NCBI RefSeq assembly: GCF_019038595.1 | Contig: NZ_JAHOPF010000006.1 | Coordinates: forward strand, 62,001 to 126,000 | Origin: Kaistella soli | Lineage (GTDB): Bacteria > Bacteroidota > Bacteroidia > Flavobacteriales > Weeksellaceae | Direction of reading: 5' to 3' | DNA length: 64,000 nucleotides | Shown here: one piece after another, positions 17,346 through 26,156 of the stretch | Position numbering within the stretch: the first letter of the stretch is position 1 | Layout of the letters: every line of letters begins with the position of its first letter | Position numbers and translations under genes: made by a program | The notes under the pieces: model-generated | Told to the model about the DNA's origin: nothing | The model's database searches: none | What the model saw: the letters and a program-made list of their open reading frames with translations, nothing else

Positions 17346-17382
17346 GCTTTTTTGGCGGCGGCTCCGCCGCCGCCAAAAAAGC
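17346..17382. terminator. GC-rich hairpin, bidirectional terminator and core of a dispersed repeat
   Basis: A 17-bp perfect stem: GCTTTTTT plus GGCGGCGGC (17346-17362), loop TCC, and the complementary arm 17366-17382. It separates the GtrA-like gene from plsC. The surrounding 17315-17435 sequence (CTAGCCCCGGTTGAACGG before, GCGAGTAGTGAAAACGGG after) resembles a dispersed flavobacterial intergenic repeat I remember, with a variable GC-rich hairpin between AAAAAA/TTTTTT arms. Confidence 0.75.
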
Positions 17383-17455
17383 GAGTAGTGAAAACGGGTC
17401 TGCCTGTCAAAGTAAAAAATGACCTTTGTTGCTCCTAAAAATTGAAAAGTATTAA

Positions 17456-18181
17456 ATGAGAAAAATCCTGAATTATATATGGCGCGGATGGATGGTTATC
17501 TTGGGAGCGGTGCTCACCATCATCCTCGGAATTCCTGTTTTGCTGCTTTCGATCAGAAAGGAACATTATAAATATGCCTATCAGTTTATCCGGATTTGGT
17601 GTTTCGGAATGTTTTACGGGATGGGTTTCCGTTACGAACTGAAAAAACTGACCGATAAAAAAATTGATAAAAACACGCAATACGTATTTGTTTCCAACCA
17701 CACCTCTATTATGGACGTGATGCTGCCTTGTATGCTGATGCCTCATCATCCGCTCTGTTACGTGGGGAAAAAAGAGCTGGTGAAAATTCCGATTTTCGGG
17801 ACGATTTATAAAAGAATCTGTGTCATGGTGGACCGCAGCTCTGCCAGAAGCCGCGCCGATGTTTACCGCCGGTGTGCCGAAAGAATGGAGGAAGGCGACA
17901 GCATTGTAATCTTCCCTGAAGGCGGCGTTCCAGATGATACCTCAGTAATTTTGGATCATTTTAAAGACGGTGCGTTTATCCTTGCTGCAAAACATCAGTC
18001 TCCCCTGCTTGTTTTTTCATTTGTTGGGCTGAAGGAAATGTTTCCTTTCGATCCTTCGAAAGGCTATCCGGGAAAAGTAAAAGTTTATTTCAATGATATT
18101 TTGGAGCCCAATAAAACTTCAAATGCATTAAAAGCCTCTGCCCATGGGGAAATAAAAAAAGTTTTGGAATACTCAAATTGA
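17456..18181 (+). CDS. plsC: 1-acyl-sn-glycerol-3-phosphate acyltransferase (PlsC family)
   Basis: Converts lysophosphatidate to phosphatidate at the inner membrane. The 241-residue protein has an N-terminal membrane helix (about 12-33), the catalytic HX4D motif as NHTSIMD (81-87), and the acceptor-binding FPEGG (153-157). GKKELVKIPIFG between them is also conserved in the family. Confidence 0.9.
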   Translation: MRKILNYIWRGWMVILGAVLTIILGIPVLLLSIRKEHYKYAYQFIRIWCFGMFYGMGFRYELKKLTDKKIDKNTQYVFVSNHTSIMDVMLPCMLMPHHPLCYVGKKELVKIPIFGTIYKRICVMVDRSSARSRADVYRRCAERMEEGDSIVIFPEGGVPDDTSVILDHFKDGAFILAAKHQSPLLVFSFVGLKEMFPFDPSKGYPGKVKVYFNDILEPNKTSNALKASAHGEIKKVLEYSN

Positions 18182-18193
18182 GAAAATATGGTT

Positions 18194-18201
18194 ATATTTG
18201 T
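18194..18201 (+). promoter_or_regulatory. -7 box for the sugar transporter gene
   Basis: TATATTTG, perfect match, 19 bp before the ATG at 18221. Confidence 0.5.
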
Positions 18202-18220
18202 TTTAAGAAAATATTAACAA

Positions 18221-19669
18221 ATGTCTACAAACTATTCTAAACAAACCAATTGGGGGCAATTCGTGCCTTTGGTAACCGTGTTTTTCTTCTGGGGATTTGT
18301 TGCCGCGAGCAACGATATTCTGATCCCGGTTTTCAAAAAAGCATTTAATCTTACACAAAGTCAGAGCCAGTTGGTATCTGTGGCATTTTATGTTGCTTAT
18401 ACTGTAGGTTCTCTGATTTACATGTTTATATCCAAAGCGCTGAAGCAGGATGTTGTCAATAAAATCGGTTATAAAAACGGTTTGATTTTAGGACTGTTAA
18501 TCTCCGCAGCAGGTACCTTGCTGTTTTATCCCGCAGCGAACATGGGTTCTTTCCCTCTAATGATTACCGGCTTATTTATTTTAGGACTCGGTTTTTCCCT
18601 GCAACAGATTGTTGCAAACCCGCTCGCCATCGAAATCGGACCTACAGAAACCGGTTCCCAGCGTTTAACAATGGCAGGCGGAATCAATAATTTAGGAACC
18701 ACTATCGGACCGCTGATTGTTGCTTTTGCGATCTTCGGTTCTGCGACAGCTTCAAACTCGGAAGCAAGCATTGAATCGGTGAAAATTCCTTATATGGTAT
18801 TAGGAGGCGCTTTTGTTTTGGTGGCTATTTTACTGAAGTTTTCATCACTTCCGCAAATCACTCCTACAATTACTGAAGATACCGACGACGTTGTTCCTGG
18901 CGAACACAGAACCTCAGCTTTGAAATATCCCCAGCTGGTATTGGGAATGATCGCGATTTTCGTGTACGTAGGTGTGGAAGTTTCCACAGCAAGTAATTTA
19001 CCGGCTTATATGGAGAAATCATTAGGTTTTTCAACAAAAGATATTGCTCCTTATGTTTCATTATACTGGGCTTCATTGATGATTGGCCGTTGGACAGGTG
19101 CGGTGGATGCATTTGATATTACTGCAGGCTTTAAGAAAATCCTGAGATTTTTGGCTCCTTATCTTGCCTTTGGTGTTTTTCTGGCAGTAAATGCAATTGC
19201 TAAACACGATCTTTCACATTTTTATATTTACGGTGTTATTATTTTAGTGATGATCGCGTGTGACATTCTGAGCAAAGGAAATCCGGCAAGAATGTTATTG
19301 ATTTTCTCTTCTATGGGAATTTTAGCATTGGTAATCGGAATGATGACTTCCGGAATGACCTCAGTTTACGCCTTTACCAGTGTAGGACTTTTCTGCTCAA
19401 CACTTTGGCCTTGTATTTTTGCCTTAGCCATTAACGGGTTAGGAAAACACACCAATCAGGGTTCGGGATACTTAATTATGATGATTATGGGTGGAGGAAT
19501 TGTTTCATGGCTTCAGGGAATGCTTGCAGACATGACCAACATTCACTTCAGTTATATCGTAGGAATCCTTTGCTTCGCCTATCTTGTGTTCTACGCAGTT
19601 CGGGTAAGCGGAATCCTTAAAGCTCAGGGAATCGACCTGAATAATGTAAAAAATGAAGGTGGCCACTAA
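18221..19669 (+). CDS. FHS-family sugar:H+ symporter (FucP/GluP-like MFS)
   Basis: A 482-residue major facilitator with twelve predicted helices. The N-terminus (FVPLVTVFFFWGFVAASNDILIP) and QQIVANPLAIEIGP followed by INNLGTTIGP are hallmarks of the fucose-galactose-glucose:H+ symporter family, common in Bacteroidetes for glucose/galactose uptake. Substrate cannot be read from the sequence. Its last 17 bp overlap the next gene, so the two are co-transcribed. Confidence 0.88.
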   Translation: MSTNYSKQTNWGQFVPLVTVFFFWGFVAASNDILIPVFKKAFNLTQSQSQLVSVAFYVAYTVGSLIYMFISKALKQDVVNKIGYKNGLILGLLISAAGTLLFYPAANMGSFPLMITGLFILGLGFSLQQIVANPLAIEIGPTETGSQRLTMAGGINNLGTTIGPLIVAFAIFGSATASNSEASIESVKIPYMVLGGAFVLVAILLKFSSLPQITPTITEDTDDVVPGEHRTSALKYPQLVLGMIAIFVYVGVEVSTASNLPAYMEKSLGFSTKDIAPYVSLYWASLMIGRWTGAVDAFDITAGFKKILRFLAPYLAFGVFLAVNAIAKHDLSHFYIYGVIILVMIACDILSKGNPARMLLIFSSMGILALVIGMMTSGMTSVYAFTSVGLFCSTLWPCIFALAINGLGKHTNQGSGYLIMMIMGGGIVSWLQGMLADMTNIHFSYIVGILCFAYLVFYAVRVSGILKAQGIDLNNVKNEGGH

Positions 19670-20720
19670 AAAATTTGACAGCTTTAAAAGAAAGAGAACT
19701 TGGGCAGGTATTTTACTTGCCCAATTTCTTTTGTTCTATATTTTTTCGCGTATTGAATTTATAACCGGTCTTTTTGCGCGGTTTTTTGAGTTTCAGAAAG
19801 ATTTTCATCAGCGAGTTTTTGCGTGGTTACCGTTTTCATTCGGAGATATTCTCTATGTTATTTTAGGGCTTGTACTGATTTTTCTCTTAATTAAAATCTT
19901 AAAAAAGCAAACCAGGAAGGCTTATCTGCTCAAATTTTTAATTTTACTGAATCTTCTCTATTTCATTTACCAGATCTTTTGGGGAATGCTCTACTTCCAG
20001 AAACCGATTCTCGATCAGTTGCCTGAGGGAAAAATTACTGTGGAGGAAACGAAAAACTTAGCTTTAAAATATTTAAACCTTTGCAAACAAACCCGAAGAA
20101 CCGTTAAGGAAGACCGAAACGGCGTTTTCAAAGCTTATGATTTAAATGCTGTAAAAACTGAAATCCTTTATCATCAGAACAGACTTCCGAAATTCATTAA
20201 TAAAAACGGCACCGCAATCAATGCTTTCAAACCGAGTTTATTCAAAGGAATAATGAGTTATACAGGGATTTTGGGATATTATAATCCATTTACCGCAGAA
20301 GCGCAATATAACGCCGAATTACCGTCCACTTACCTTCCGTTCACTTTAGCTCACGAGAGTTCGCATCAGCTGGGTTATGCCCGCGAACAGGAAGCAAATT
20401 TTATCGGCTATCTTTTAGGGAAAAATTCAGAACATTCGGACTTAAAATACAGCACGGAATATTTTGTTTTAAAATCGTTATTAAATTCGCTTTCTGAAAA
20501 TAATCCCGAATTTGTGAAGGACGTGCTCCGGCAGTATTCCCCTGAAATGAAAAGAGACCGTCTGGCCGAAAAAATGTTCATCAAAAAACATGAAGGATTC
20601 TTAGACGTTTTATTCGGTTTTACCAACGATCTTTTCCTGAAAAGCAACCAGCAGGAAGGAAGTGTGACCTACTCTTATTTTATTGATTTACTGGTGAGAT
20701 ACGAAAGAACTGCGCAATAA
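19653..20720 (+). CDS. DUF3810 protein, putative membrane metallopeptidase
   Basis: A 355-residue protein with two or three N-terminal membrane helices (about 18-36, 66-84, 93-113) and an extracytoplasmic domain with a zinc-protease-like motif HESSH (234-238), followed by QLGYAREQEANF, which supplies a possible third metal ligand. The family is DUF3810, of unknown function. It overlaps the upstream transporter gene by 17 bp. Peptidase activity is inferred only from the HExxH-type motif. Confidence 0.85.
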   Translation: MKVATKKFDSFKRKRTWAGILLAQFLLFYIFSRIEFITGLFARFFEFQKDFHQRVFAWLPFSFGDILYVILGLVLIFLLIKILKKQTRKAYLLKFLILLNLLYFIYQIFWGMLYFQKPILDQLPEGKITVEETKNLALKYLNLCKQTRRTVKEDRNGVFKAYDLNAVKTEILYHQNRLPKFINKNGTAINAFKPSLFKGIMSYTGILGYYNPFTAEAQYNAELPSTYLPFTLAHESSHQLGYAREQEANFIGYLLGKNSEHSDLKYSTEYFVLKSLLNSLSENNPEFVKDVLRQYSPEMKRDRLAEKMFIKKHEGFLDVLFGFTNDLFLKSNQQEGSVTYSYFIDLLVRYERTAQ

Positions 20721-20750
20721 AAAAAGAATCGCATCTTGCGATACGATTCT
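20721..20750 (-). terminator. Intrinsic terminator at the end of the candidate small RNA
   Basis: AGAATCG/CGATTCT stem (with inner TCGCA-TCT-TGCGA alternative) followed on the minus strand by seven T. The T-run exists only for minus-strand transcription, so it is not a terminator for the DUF3810 gene. Confidence 0.7.
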
Positions 20751-20838
20751 AAAAACACAAATGATGAAAAAAAATTTATTGTCTTCCTAATAGCTCACGC
20801 CATCATTAAAACAGTGTAAAAATAGAATTAATCTTCCA
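20721..20838 (-). ncRNA. Candidate structured small RNA (possibly 6S-like)
   Basis: On the minus strand a perfect -7 box (20844-20851) is followed after 118 nt by a terminator hairpin and T-run (20750 down to 20721). Between them, AATGATG (20760-20766) pairs with CATCATT (20801-20807) and ACAC (20755-20758) pairs with GTGT (20814-20817), enclosing a single-stranded core whose plus-strand sequence is GTCTTCCTAATAGCTCACGC (20781-20800). The core is much more GC-rich than the AT-rich gap around it. A long imperfect hairpin with an open bubble is the plan of 6S RNA, but I cannot confirm the family. Confidence 0.45.
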
Positions 20839-20843
20839 ACTGA

Positions 20844-20851
20844 CAAAATTA
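20844..20851 (-). promoter_or_regulatory. -7 box upstream of the candidate small RNA
   Basis: TAATTTTG on the minus strand, perfect TAnnTTTG. No TTG at -33. The remaining 20852-21063 stretch is AT-rich and holds nothing else I can name. Confidence 0.4.
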
Positions 20852-21063
20852 ATTTTCAAAAAAAACAATAATTTTTATCAGGTTTTATCAGTGTAAAACA
20901 GCCATTCACAACAATATTTATTTATCGTAAAACAATCTGTTGATAATCAAAAGATAGCTTGTGAAAATGCTTAAAATAAACCGAAAAAATTATCAAAAAA
21001 AATTTCACTAAAAACCAAAATAAAACAAAATTATTTAACTTAAAACAGAAATGTCCGTAAAAA

Positions 21064-21093
21064 TAAAAAAGCCCGACTCATGTCGGGCTTTTT
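21064..21093 (-). terminator. Terminator of the tRNA gene
   Basis: GCCCGAC-TCAT-GTCGGGC (21071-21088) flanked by A-run and T-run on both sides, directly after the tRNA 3' end. Confidence 0.9.
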
Positions 21094-21094
21094 G

Positions 21095-21168
21095 TAGCGA
21101 AGACGGGAATTGAACCCGTGACCTCAGGGTTATGAATCCTGCGCTCTAACCAACTGAGCTACCTCGCC
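21095..21168 (-). tRNA. tRNA-Met (anticodon CAU)
   Basis: The minus strand folds as a 74-nt tRNA: acceptor arm GGCGAGG with CTTCGCT (G-U closing pair), D-arm GCTC-AGTTGGTTA-GAGC, anticodon loop TTCATAA with CAT, and T-arm ACGGG-TTCAATT-CCCGT. CCA is not encoded. The 7-bp acceptor without a 1-72 mismatch argues for elongator methionine rather than initiator; tRNA-Ile with lysidine-modified CAU cannot be fully excluded. Confidence 0.95.
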
Positions 21169-21214
21169 GTTAAAGTGGTGCAAAGATAGAAATTATTTGG
21201 AAAGTAGCAAAAAA

Positions 21215-22498
21215 TTAATTCAATTTTAAATAAGAAATTACATCTGCAGCATGATCTGGTTTCGCAATAATCTTATTATTGGCATCCAGCACAAAATAAG
21301 TCGGAGTTGCCCGCACATTATAAGTATCTGCAAAACTGCTGTACCAGCCTTTCAGCTCTGTATCATTAATCCAAGGTAAACTCTTTACCTTCGCTTCATA
21401 AGCGTCTTTCTCGCTGTCTAAAGAAAATGCAATCACTTCCATTCTCTGTGACTTTATCGCGTTGTATTTTTCAATGAGTTTTGGAAGTTCAGCTTCGCAA
21501 TGCGAACAGGTTGAAGCCCAGAAAACTACAATCTTCTTATCTGCTTTTACATCAAAAATTGATTTTGCGGAGGTATTGGTTGCTTTATTAAACACGTAAT
21601 TAGGAAAAACAGCGCCCAGCTCCGTATTTTTATTGGTCGCAATAGTTCCCGTGAGTCTGTCGTTAATCGTACATTTCAGATTTTTCGCTTCAGTAAGATA
21701 GCGGTCTTTCAGATCTTTCATATCGTAAGTATCGAAAAGCTCGATAAGTTCTGATAAAACGGTCTGTCCTCGCGGTGTTTCTACATTTACGGCTTTTAAT
21801 AGTTTATCAACGTCGTTGGTGAGATTATTACTCGGTCCTACATTCAGGTAAGCCATCAGAACCGGTCTCATTAGGGAAGATGTTTCAAGCATGTCATTGG
21901 ATTTATTCAGAAAATCAATGATTTCATCATGCGTTAATGCTTTTTTAGTGGCATTTTTATCCAGATACTTTGTGTAATTGGTGTTATAGTAACTCACGAA
22001 AGGATATTTGCTTACATCTCCTGTATTGGCGGAAAGCCTCGATATTTCAGCATCCAGTGCCTGTCTGAATGATGAATTTCGTTTGTAATAGTCTTTGATT
22101 TGCATTAAGGCCGGTAAGATATATTCTTTTTTCTGCTGTACATCCTGTACATTATTCATTACAGAATTACTCTCATCAAGATACTGAATATTGCTTATTT
22201 TGCCTTTATCGGAATCAAATTTCAGTTTGACGTCTTTATTTTCTGAAATGAAATTAATGGAGACATTGCCTTCGGGAAAATAAAGTTTCATCATTCCCGT
22301 GTACGGCTTTGTTACCTTTATCTGCCACGCATTTCCTTTTCTTGTTTCCTTCGTATTCAGGATATCTTTGGATCCGTTTAACGTATAAAGATATACTTCC
22401 TTTGGATTAAATGCTGCAGGAGCTTCAATATCAATTTTAAACTGTGCTGATAATGAGTTAAGCACCAGCAAACTCATAATTCCTAAAACTTTTTTCAT
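21215..22498 (-). CDS. Secreted thioredoxin-like (TlpA/ResA-type) protein
   Basis: A 427-residue exported protein: signal peptide (1-19, SLSAQ), an N-terminal beta-rich and helical region typical of Bacteroidetes DUF4369/DUF5106-type thiol-disulfide proteins, and a C-terminal thioredoxin domain (about 295-427) with active site CSHC (331-334) in FWASTCSHCEAELP and cis-proline Pro399 in RATPTY. Likely a periplasmic thiol-disulfide oxidoreductase acting in cytochrome c maturation or envelope disulfide control. Confidence 0.88.
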   Translation of the reverse strand: MKKVLGIMSLLVLNSLSAQFKIDIEAPAAFNPKEVYLYTLNGSKDILNTKETRKGNAWQIKVTKPYTGMMKLYFPEGNVSINFISENKDVKLKFDSDKGKISNIQYLDESNSVMNNVQDVQQKKEYILPALMQIKDYYKRNSSFRQALDAEISRLSANTGDVSKYPFVSYYNTNYTKYLDKNATKKALTHDEIIDFLNKSNDMLETSSLMRPVLMAYLNVGPSNNLTNDVDKLLKAVNVETPRGQTVLSELIELFDTYDMKDLKDRYLTEAKNLKCTINDRLTGTIATNKNTELGAVFPNYVFNKATNTSAKSIFDVKADKKIVVFWASTCSHCEAELPKLIEKYNAIKSQRMEVIAFSLDSEKDAYEAKVKSLPWINDTELKGWYSSFADTYNVRATPTYFVLDANNKIIAKPDHAADVISYLKLN

Positions 22499-22509
22499 AA
22501 TGTAAATAT

Positions 22510-22540
22510 AAAAAAACTCACCGGATTTGCGGTGAGTTTG
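22510..22540 (-). terminator. Terminator of the T9SS cargo operon
   Basis: ACTCACCG (22516-22523), loop, CGGTGAGT (22530-22537), with a T-run on the minus strand. Confidence 0.85.
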
Positions 22541-22553
22541 GTATTATTAAAAA

Positions 22554-22793
22554 TTAAATGAGGCCTTTCTCACGTTTTCTGACAAAGTATATGATTAAAA
22601 AAACTGCTACCAATACCAACGCGTAAACATACATATCAATAGGTGATGCAGGAACTCCCGGCCCGGTGCCTCCGCCACCTCCTGGGGGAGTGGGAGCCGG
22701 CGGTATTTCTTCTGCTTTATATAATGCTCCTGTAATCAGGACTAAAAAGAGTAGAGCTTTATTTATAAGTTTCATAGTTTTGTGTTTTAGCAT
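22554..22793 (-). CDS. Small signal-peptide plus single-helix membrane protein
   Basis: A 79-residue protein: a signal sequence, a Pro/Gly linker (PPAPTPPGGGGGTGPGVPAS), and a C-terminal helix with basic tail (DMYVYALVLVAVFLIIYFVRKREK). Its ATG at 22793 overlaps the stop of the upstream T9SS-cargo gene as TAATG; an alternative ATG at 22775 would start with MKLINKALLF. The layout (signal, PG-linker, single helix, Arg/Lys cluster) resembles sortase- or exosortase-type sorting tails and small Bacteroidetes proteins that follow large surface proteins. Function unknown. Confidence 0.75.
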   Translation of the reverse strand: MLKHKTMKLINKALLFLVLITGALYKAEEIPPAPTPPGGGGGTGPGVPASPIDMYVYALVLVAVFLIIYFVRKREKGLI

Positions 22794-24790
22794 TATCTTA
22801 TAATTTTGGAACTTATTTTTTCTCCTTTTTCGGAAACGGCAGTTACAACGTACGCGGTATTGGCTTTGGAAAGATTAAGTACAAAATCTTTGTCTGCTTT
22901 TACATTTTTTTCCGAAAGAATTAATTTACCGCTCATGTCGTAGACGGTGATATCTGCTTTGATCCACTGTGGATCAAACCGTACCGCAAAACTGTCATTT
23001 GGTTTGTTGTAAAACACCCTTGTTCTGGATGGTTTGGCAGCTCCGTCCGTTCCGAGTACAACTGTTGATTTTCCGTAATATAAACTGTATTGGTCTCCGG
23101 AAACAGGAATAATCTGATTCTGGGCAATTTCTGTAATTTCGCCGTTCGCAGCCTTGTAATAAAAACCAATTCCGGTAGAAAGCTGATGTGTTCCGTCGGG
23201 GATAAGGTCTGTATTTTCTCTAACTTCAAATTTTAAAGATTTAATACCACTGTTGTATAAAGCTAAAGGAATGGCTTTTCCGAAAAAGTCATTTTCGTTT
23301 GCCTCATTGATATAGAGCCAGTAAGAATTGATATAATTCTGATCATAACCTCCTGTTGAAGCATTCTCTTCGAATGTTCCCAATATATTCTGACTTCCCA
23401 GAGTTGACTGAACAGTAGGCTGCGTGGTATGCCCGCTGACCGCAGTCGGATAAACCGCGTAATAAGTTCTCGCAAGTTCCCCCCCATTTTCATCAAGTGC
23501 AATTACACCCAGCTGTTTCACTGAACCTGCTGCACTTCCGTTTTTCGCGTTAACCGAATAACTGGTCCCGTCAGTTCTCGGCGTATATTTGAATCGCCTT
23601 AAATTATCAAAACTTAAAGTTTTGTCATTGCCAATTTCAGCATTATTGTCTCTGAGCTTAATTACAAAAGTCTGCATTGGTTTAACAATTAATCCAACAT
23701 CTCCTACCGGCACAGGAGAACCCGCGGTAAAATTGATGAATTTTGCTCCCACTGAATAGGTGCCGACATTCGGCAGCGAAACAACAGTTCCCGGATCGTA
23801 TCTGATCCCCTGAATTGAAGCAATTGCATTATTATCTGTGACAGTTCCCGACTCAGTGATGCCTATCAATCCCAAATCTAAATTAGTAAAATAGGGATTC
23901 CCAAACTGGTAAATATTTCTGCCAAAAGTTACCACAGACCACGGACTCCCCGGGTTTGAAGCATAATCCCAGTCATCCTGGAGATAAGAATTATAATGTT
24001 CGTTGTAAGAATTGATTCCCAAGCCATTGGTACCGAAATTCACACCGTTTGCTGCATTCAACAGTGTCTCGGTTACACCGTTGGTAAAAGGCACGCCTTT
24101 TAAAGTATATACAGCACCGTTTGGAGTTGGCGCGATGCCGGGCATCAGAGCAGGCGGATTACCAGTATCTAGTCCATTAGAACCCAGCATGTAATATGCG
24201 GTGTTTTTTGGAGTGACGGAGGAAACATTTAAGTTTTCAGAAACTGCGGTAGCATTGTTCCAGGTAAGCACTTCATTTTTAGAGTATCTTACATTTGTAA
24301 ATGTTTTCCCCAATGTTCCGATCGTGGAGGCACTGCCGGAAAGCGAAGAAATGGTTTTGTTGTAAAAAGGAAGCGCTATCTGCTGATAGGTGCCGTGTTT
24401 TGCAGTCCGGAATTCTTTATCCACTACAGCACTTACATTAGCTCCCTGATTTAAACCATCGATATAAAGCTGGCCATATGTTGAAGGATTAACCGTGGCA
24501 GAGTGATTTGCCGGATTATTCAACCTCAGGATAAAGTTGCCTCCATCCGTTTTATTTCCGGTGCCGGCTGCATCTAATGTTTTAAAAACATCATTGGCGC
24601 CGCCGACAATCATAACGTTTCCGTGCACATCATAAATCCCGGTTCCTTTAGTTTGTACTCCACCGCCATTGTATACCAAGGCGTTTTCCCCTACATAAAA
24701 CAGGGCATCCGGATTAACGTGAAATATGACTTGTGATTTTGCCGAAAACCACAGCGCAAGAAGCGCCGTAGCAAATAAATTTCTTTTCAT
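22793..24790 (-). CDS. Secreted surface protein with C-terminal T9SS-like sorting domain
   Basis: A 665-residue exported protein with a signal peptide (1-19, SAKSQ), a long beta-rich region (headed by VHGNVMIVGGANDVFKTLD), and a C-terminal segment ADITVYDMSGKLILSEKN followed by a SKANTAYVVTAVSEKGEKISSKIIR-like end, which fits type IX secretion sorting domains (final basic residues IIR). No enzyme motif is seen. It is translationally coupled to the small membrane protein downstream. Confidence 0.8.
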   Translation of the reverse strand: MKRNLFATALLALWFSAKSQVIFHVNPDALFYVGENALVYNGGGVQTKGTGIYDVHGNVMIVGGANDVFKTLDAAGTGNKTDGGNFILRLNNPANHSATVNPSTYGQLYIDGLNQGANVSAVVDKEFRTAKHGTYQQIALPFYNKTISSLSGSASTIGTLGKTFTNVRYSKNEVLTWNNATAVSENLNVSSVTPKNTAYYMLGSNGLDTGNPPALMPGIAPTPNGAVYTLKGVPFTNGVTETLLNAANGVNFGTNGLGINSYNEHYNSYLQDDWDYASNPGSPWSVVTFGRNIYQFGNPYFTNLDLGLIGITESGTVTDNNAIASIQGIRYDPGTVVSLPNVGTYSVGAKFINFTAGSPVPVGDVGLIVKPMQTFVIKLRDNNAEIGNDKTLSFDNLRRFKYTPRTDGTSYSVNAKNGSAAGSVKQLGVIALDENGGELARTYYAVYPTAVSGHTTQPTVQSTLGSQNILGTFEENASTGGYDQNYINSYWLYINEANENDFFGKAIPLALYNSGIKSLKFEVRENTDLIPDGTHQLSTGIGFYYKAANGEITEIAQNQIIPVSGDQYSLYYGKSTVVLGTDGAAKPSRTRVFYNKPNDSFAVRFDPQWIKADITVYDMSGKLILSEKNVKADKDFVLNLSKANTAYVVTAVSEKGEKISSKIIR

Positions 24791-24888
24791 CGTATTGTGT
24801 TTTGTGTGTTTTGTGTTTTTGGAACATTGCTATTCCAATACAAATATATTTAAATTTTTATTTAAATCACACTAAAAAACACAAATCC

Positions 24889-26070
24889 TTAGAAAATAAT
24901 ATTTTCCTCTGTTAATACAATCTCCTCATGTTCAGTAATATTGAACATATAATCTTCCAGCACTTTTTCCGTCGTTCCTCTTAATCCTCTTGCACCAAGA
25001 CCTTTCTCCATTGTTTCTTCCACAATTTTTTCGATGGCTTCATCCGAAAATTTCAAATCTACTCCGTCCATTTTAAAAAGTTCCACAAACTGATTGATGA
25101 TTGAGTTTTTCGGCTCTTTCATAATCCTGATCATCGTTTCTTTCGTAAGTTTATCGAGATAAGTGACAATTGGAAATCTTCCGAGCAGTTCCGGTATGAG
25201 TCCGAATTTACGTAAATCTATCGCGTTGAGCTGGCTTAAAATATAGTCGTCATCATCTGTCTTATTCAGCTTTTCAGAACTGAAACCGATGGCCTGTTTA
25301 TTCAGACGTCTTTCGATGATTTCCTTAATTCCGTCAAAAGCACCGCCAGCAATAAACAGGATATTCTGGGTATTCACCTGAATATATTTCTGATCAGGAT
25401 GCTTTCTTCCACCCTGTGGCGGAACGTTCACAATACTTCCTTCTAAAAGCTTCAGCAACCCCTGCTGAACTCCTTCTCCTGAAACATCGCGTGTAAGACT
25501 TGGATTATCGGACTTTCTGGCAATTTTGTCGATTTCATCGATAAAAACAATTCCTTTTTCGGCCTTTTCCACATCGTAATCGGCCACCATCAGAAGGCGG
25601 GACAGGATACTTTCCACATCTTCACCCACATAGCCGGCCTCCGTAAGAATGGTAGCATCTACAATACAGAAAGGGATATTCAGTTCTTTCGCGATGGTTT
25701 TTGCCAAAAGCGTTTTTCCGGTTCCGGTTTCACCAATCATGATGATGTTGGATTTTTCTATTTCTACTTCCCGGTTTTCATCTTTCGCATGAAGAAGTCT
25801 TTTGTAATGATTGTAAACCGCGATGGAAAGCTGTTTTTTTGCCTGATCCTGCCCGATTACGTACTGATCGAGATATTCTTTTATTTCTTTTGGCTTTTTC
25901 AGATCATCAACATGTTCTGCCGGTGAAAAACCGTTGTCAGGAACATTTTCCATCACGATAGAATGTGCCTGTTCAATACAGTTTTCGCAGATAAAACCTT
26001 CGTTGCCGGAAATAAGCATCTGTACTTCATTTCTTTTTTTTCCGCAGAAGGAACATTGGTTTGGATTCAT
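24889..26070 (-). CDS. clpX: ClpX, AAA+ unfoldase of the ClpXP protease
   Basis: Recognises and unfolds substrates for ClpP. Of 393 residues, the N-terminal zinc-binding domain has Cys6, Cys9, Cys28 and Cys31; the AAA+ module has Walker A GETGTGKT (about 112-119), Walker B VFIDEID and sensor residues in GLIPELLGRFP. LEGSIVNVPPQGGRKHP is diagnostic for ClpX. clpP is not in the window. Confidence 0.97.
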   Translation of the reverse strand: MNPNQCSFCGKKRNEVQMLISGNEGFICENCIEQAHSIVMENVPDNGFSPAEHVDDLKKPKEIKEYLDQYVIGQDQAKKQLSIAVYNHYKRLLHAKDENREVEIEKSNIIMIGETGTGKTLLAKTIAKELNIPFCIVDATILTEAGYVGEDVESILSRLLMVADYDVEKAEKGIVFIDEIDKIARKSDNPSLTRDVSGEGVQQGLLKLLEGSIVNVPPQGGRKHPDQKYIQVNTQNILFIAGGAFDGIKEIIERRLNKQAIGFSSEKLNKTDDDDYILSQLNAIDLRKFGLIPELLGRFPIVTYLDKLTKETMIRIMKEPKNSIINQFVELFKMDGVDLKFSDEAIEKIVEETMEKGLGARGLRGTTEKVLEDYMFNITEHEEIVLTEENIIF

Positions 26071-26112
26071 ATATCTGTAATAAATAATAAATTTCTAATT
26101 AAGAGTATTTTA

Positions 26113-26155
26113 AAAAATTTTGTCAAAGCTTTTCAACTTTGACAAAATTTTATTT
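26113..26155 (-). terminator. Terminator of the HIT protein gene
   Basis: A 14-bp perfect stem (26115-26128 with 26137-26150) followed by A/T-rich runs on both strands. Confidence 0.8.
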
Positions 26156-26156
26156 T

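Noticed and set aside
20761..20790. Short peptide MMKKNLLSS as a possible leader peptide
   Set aside because: It lies on the plus strand inside the candidate small RNA region, has no promoter box, and no gene follows that it could attenuate.
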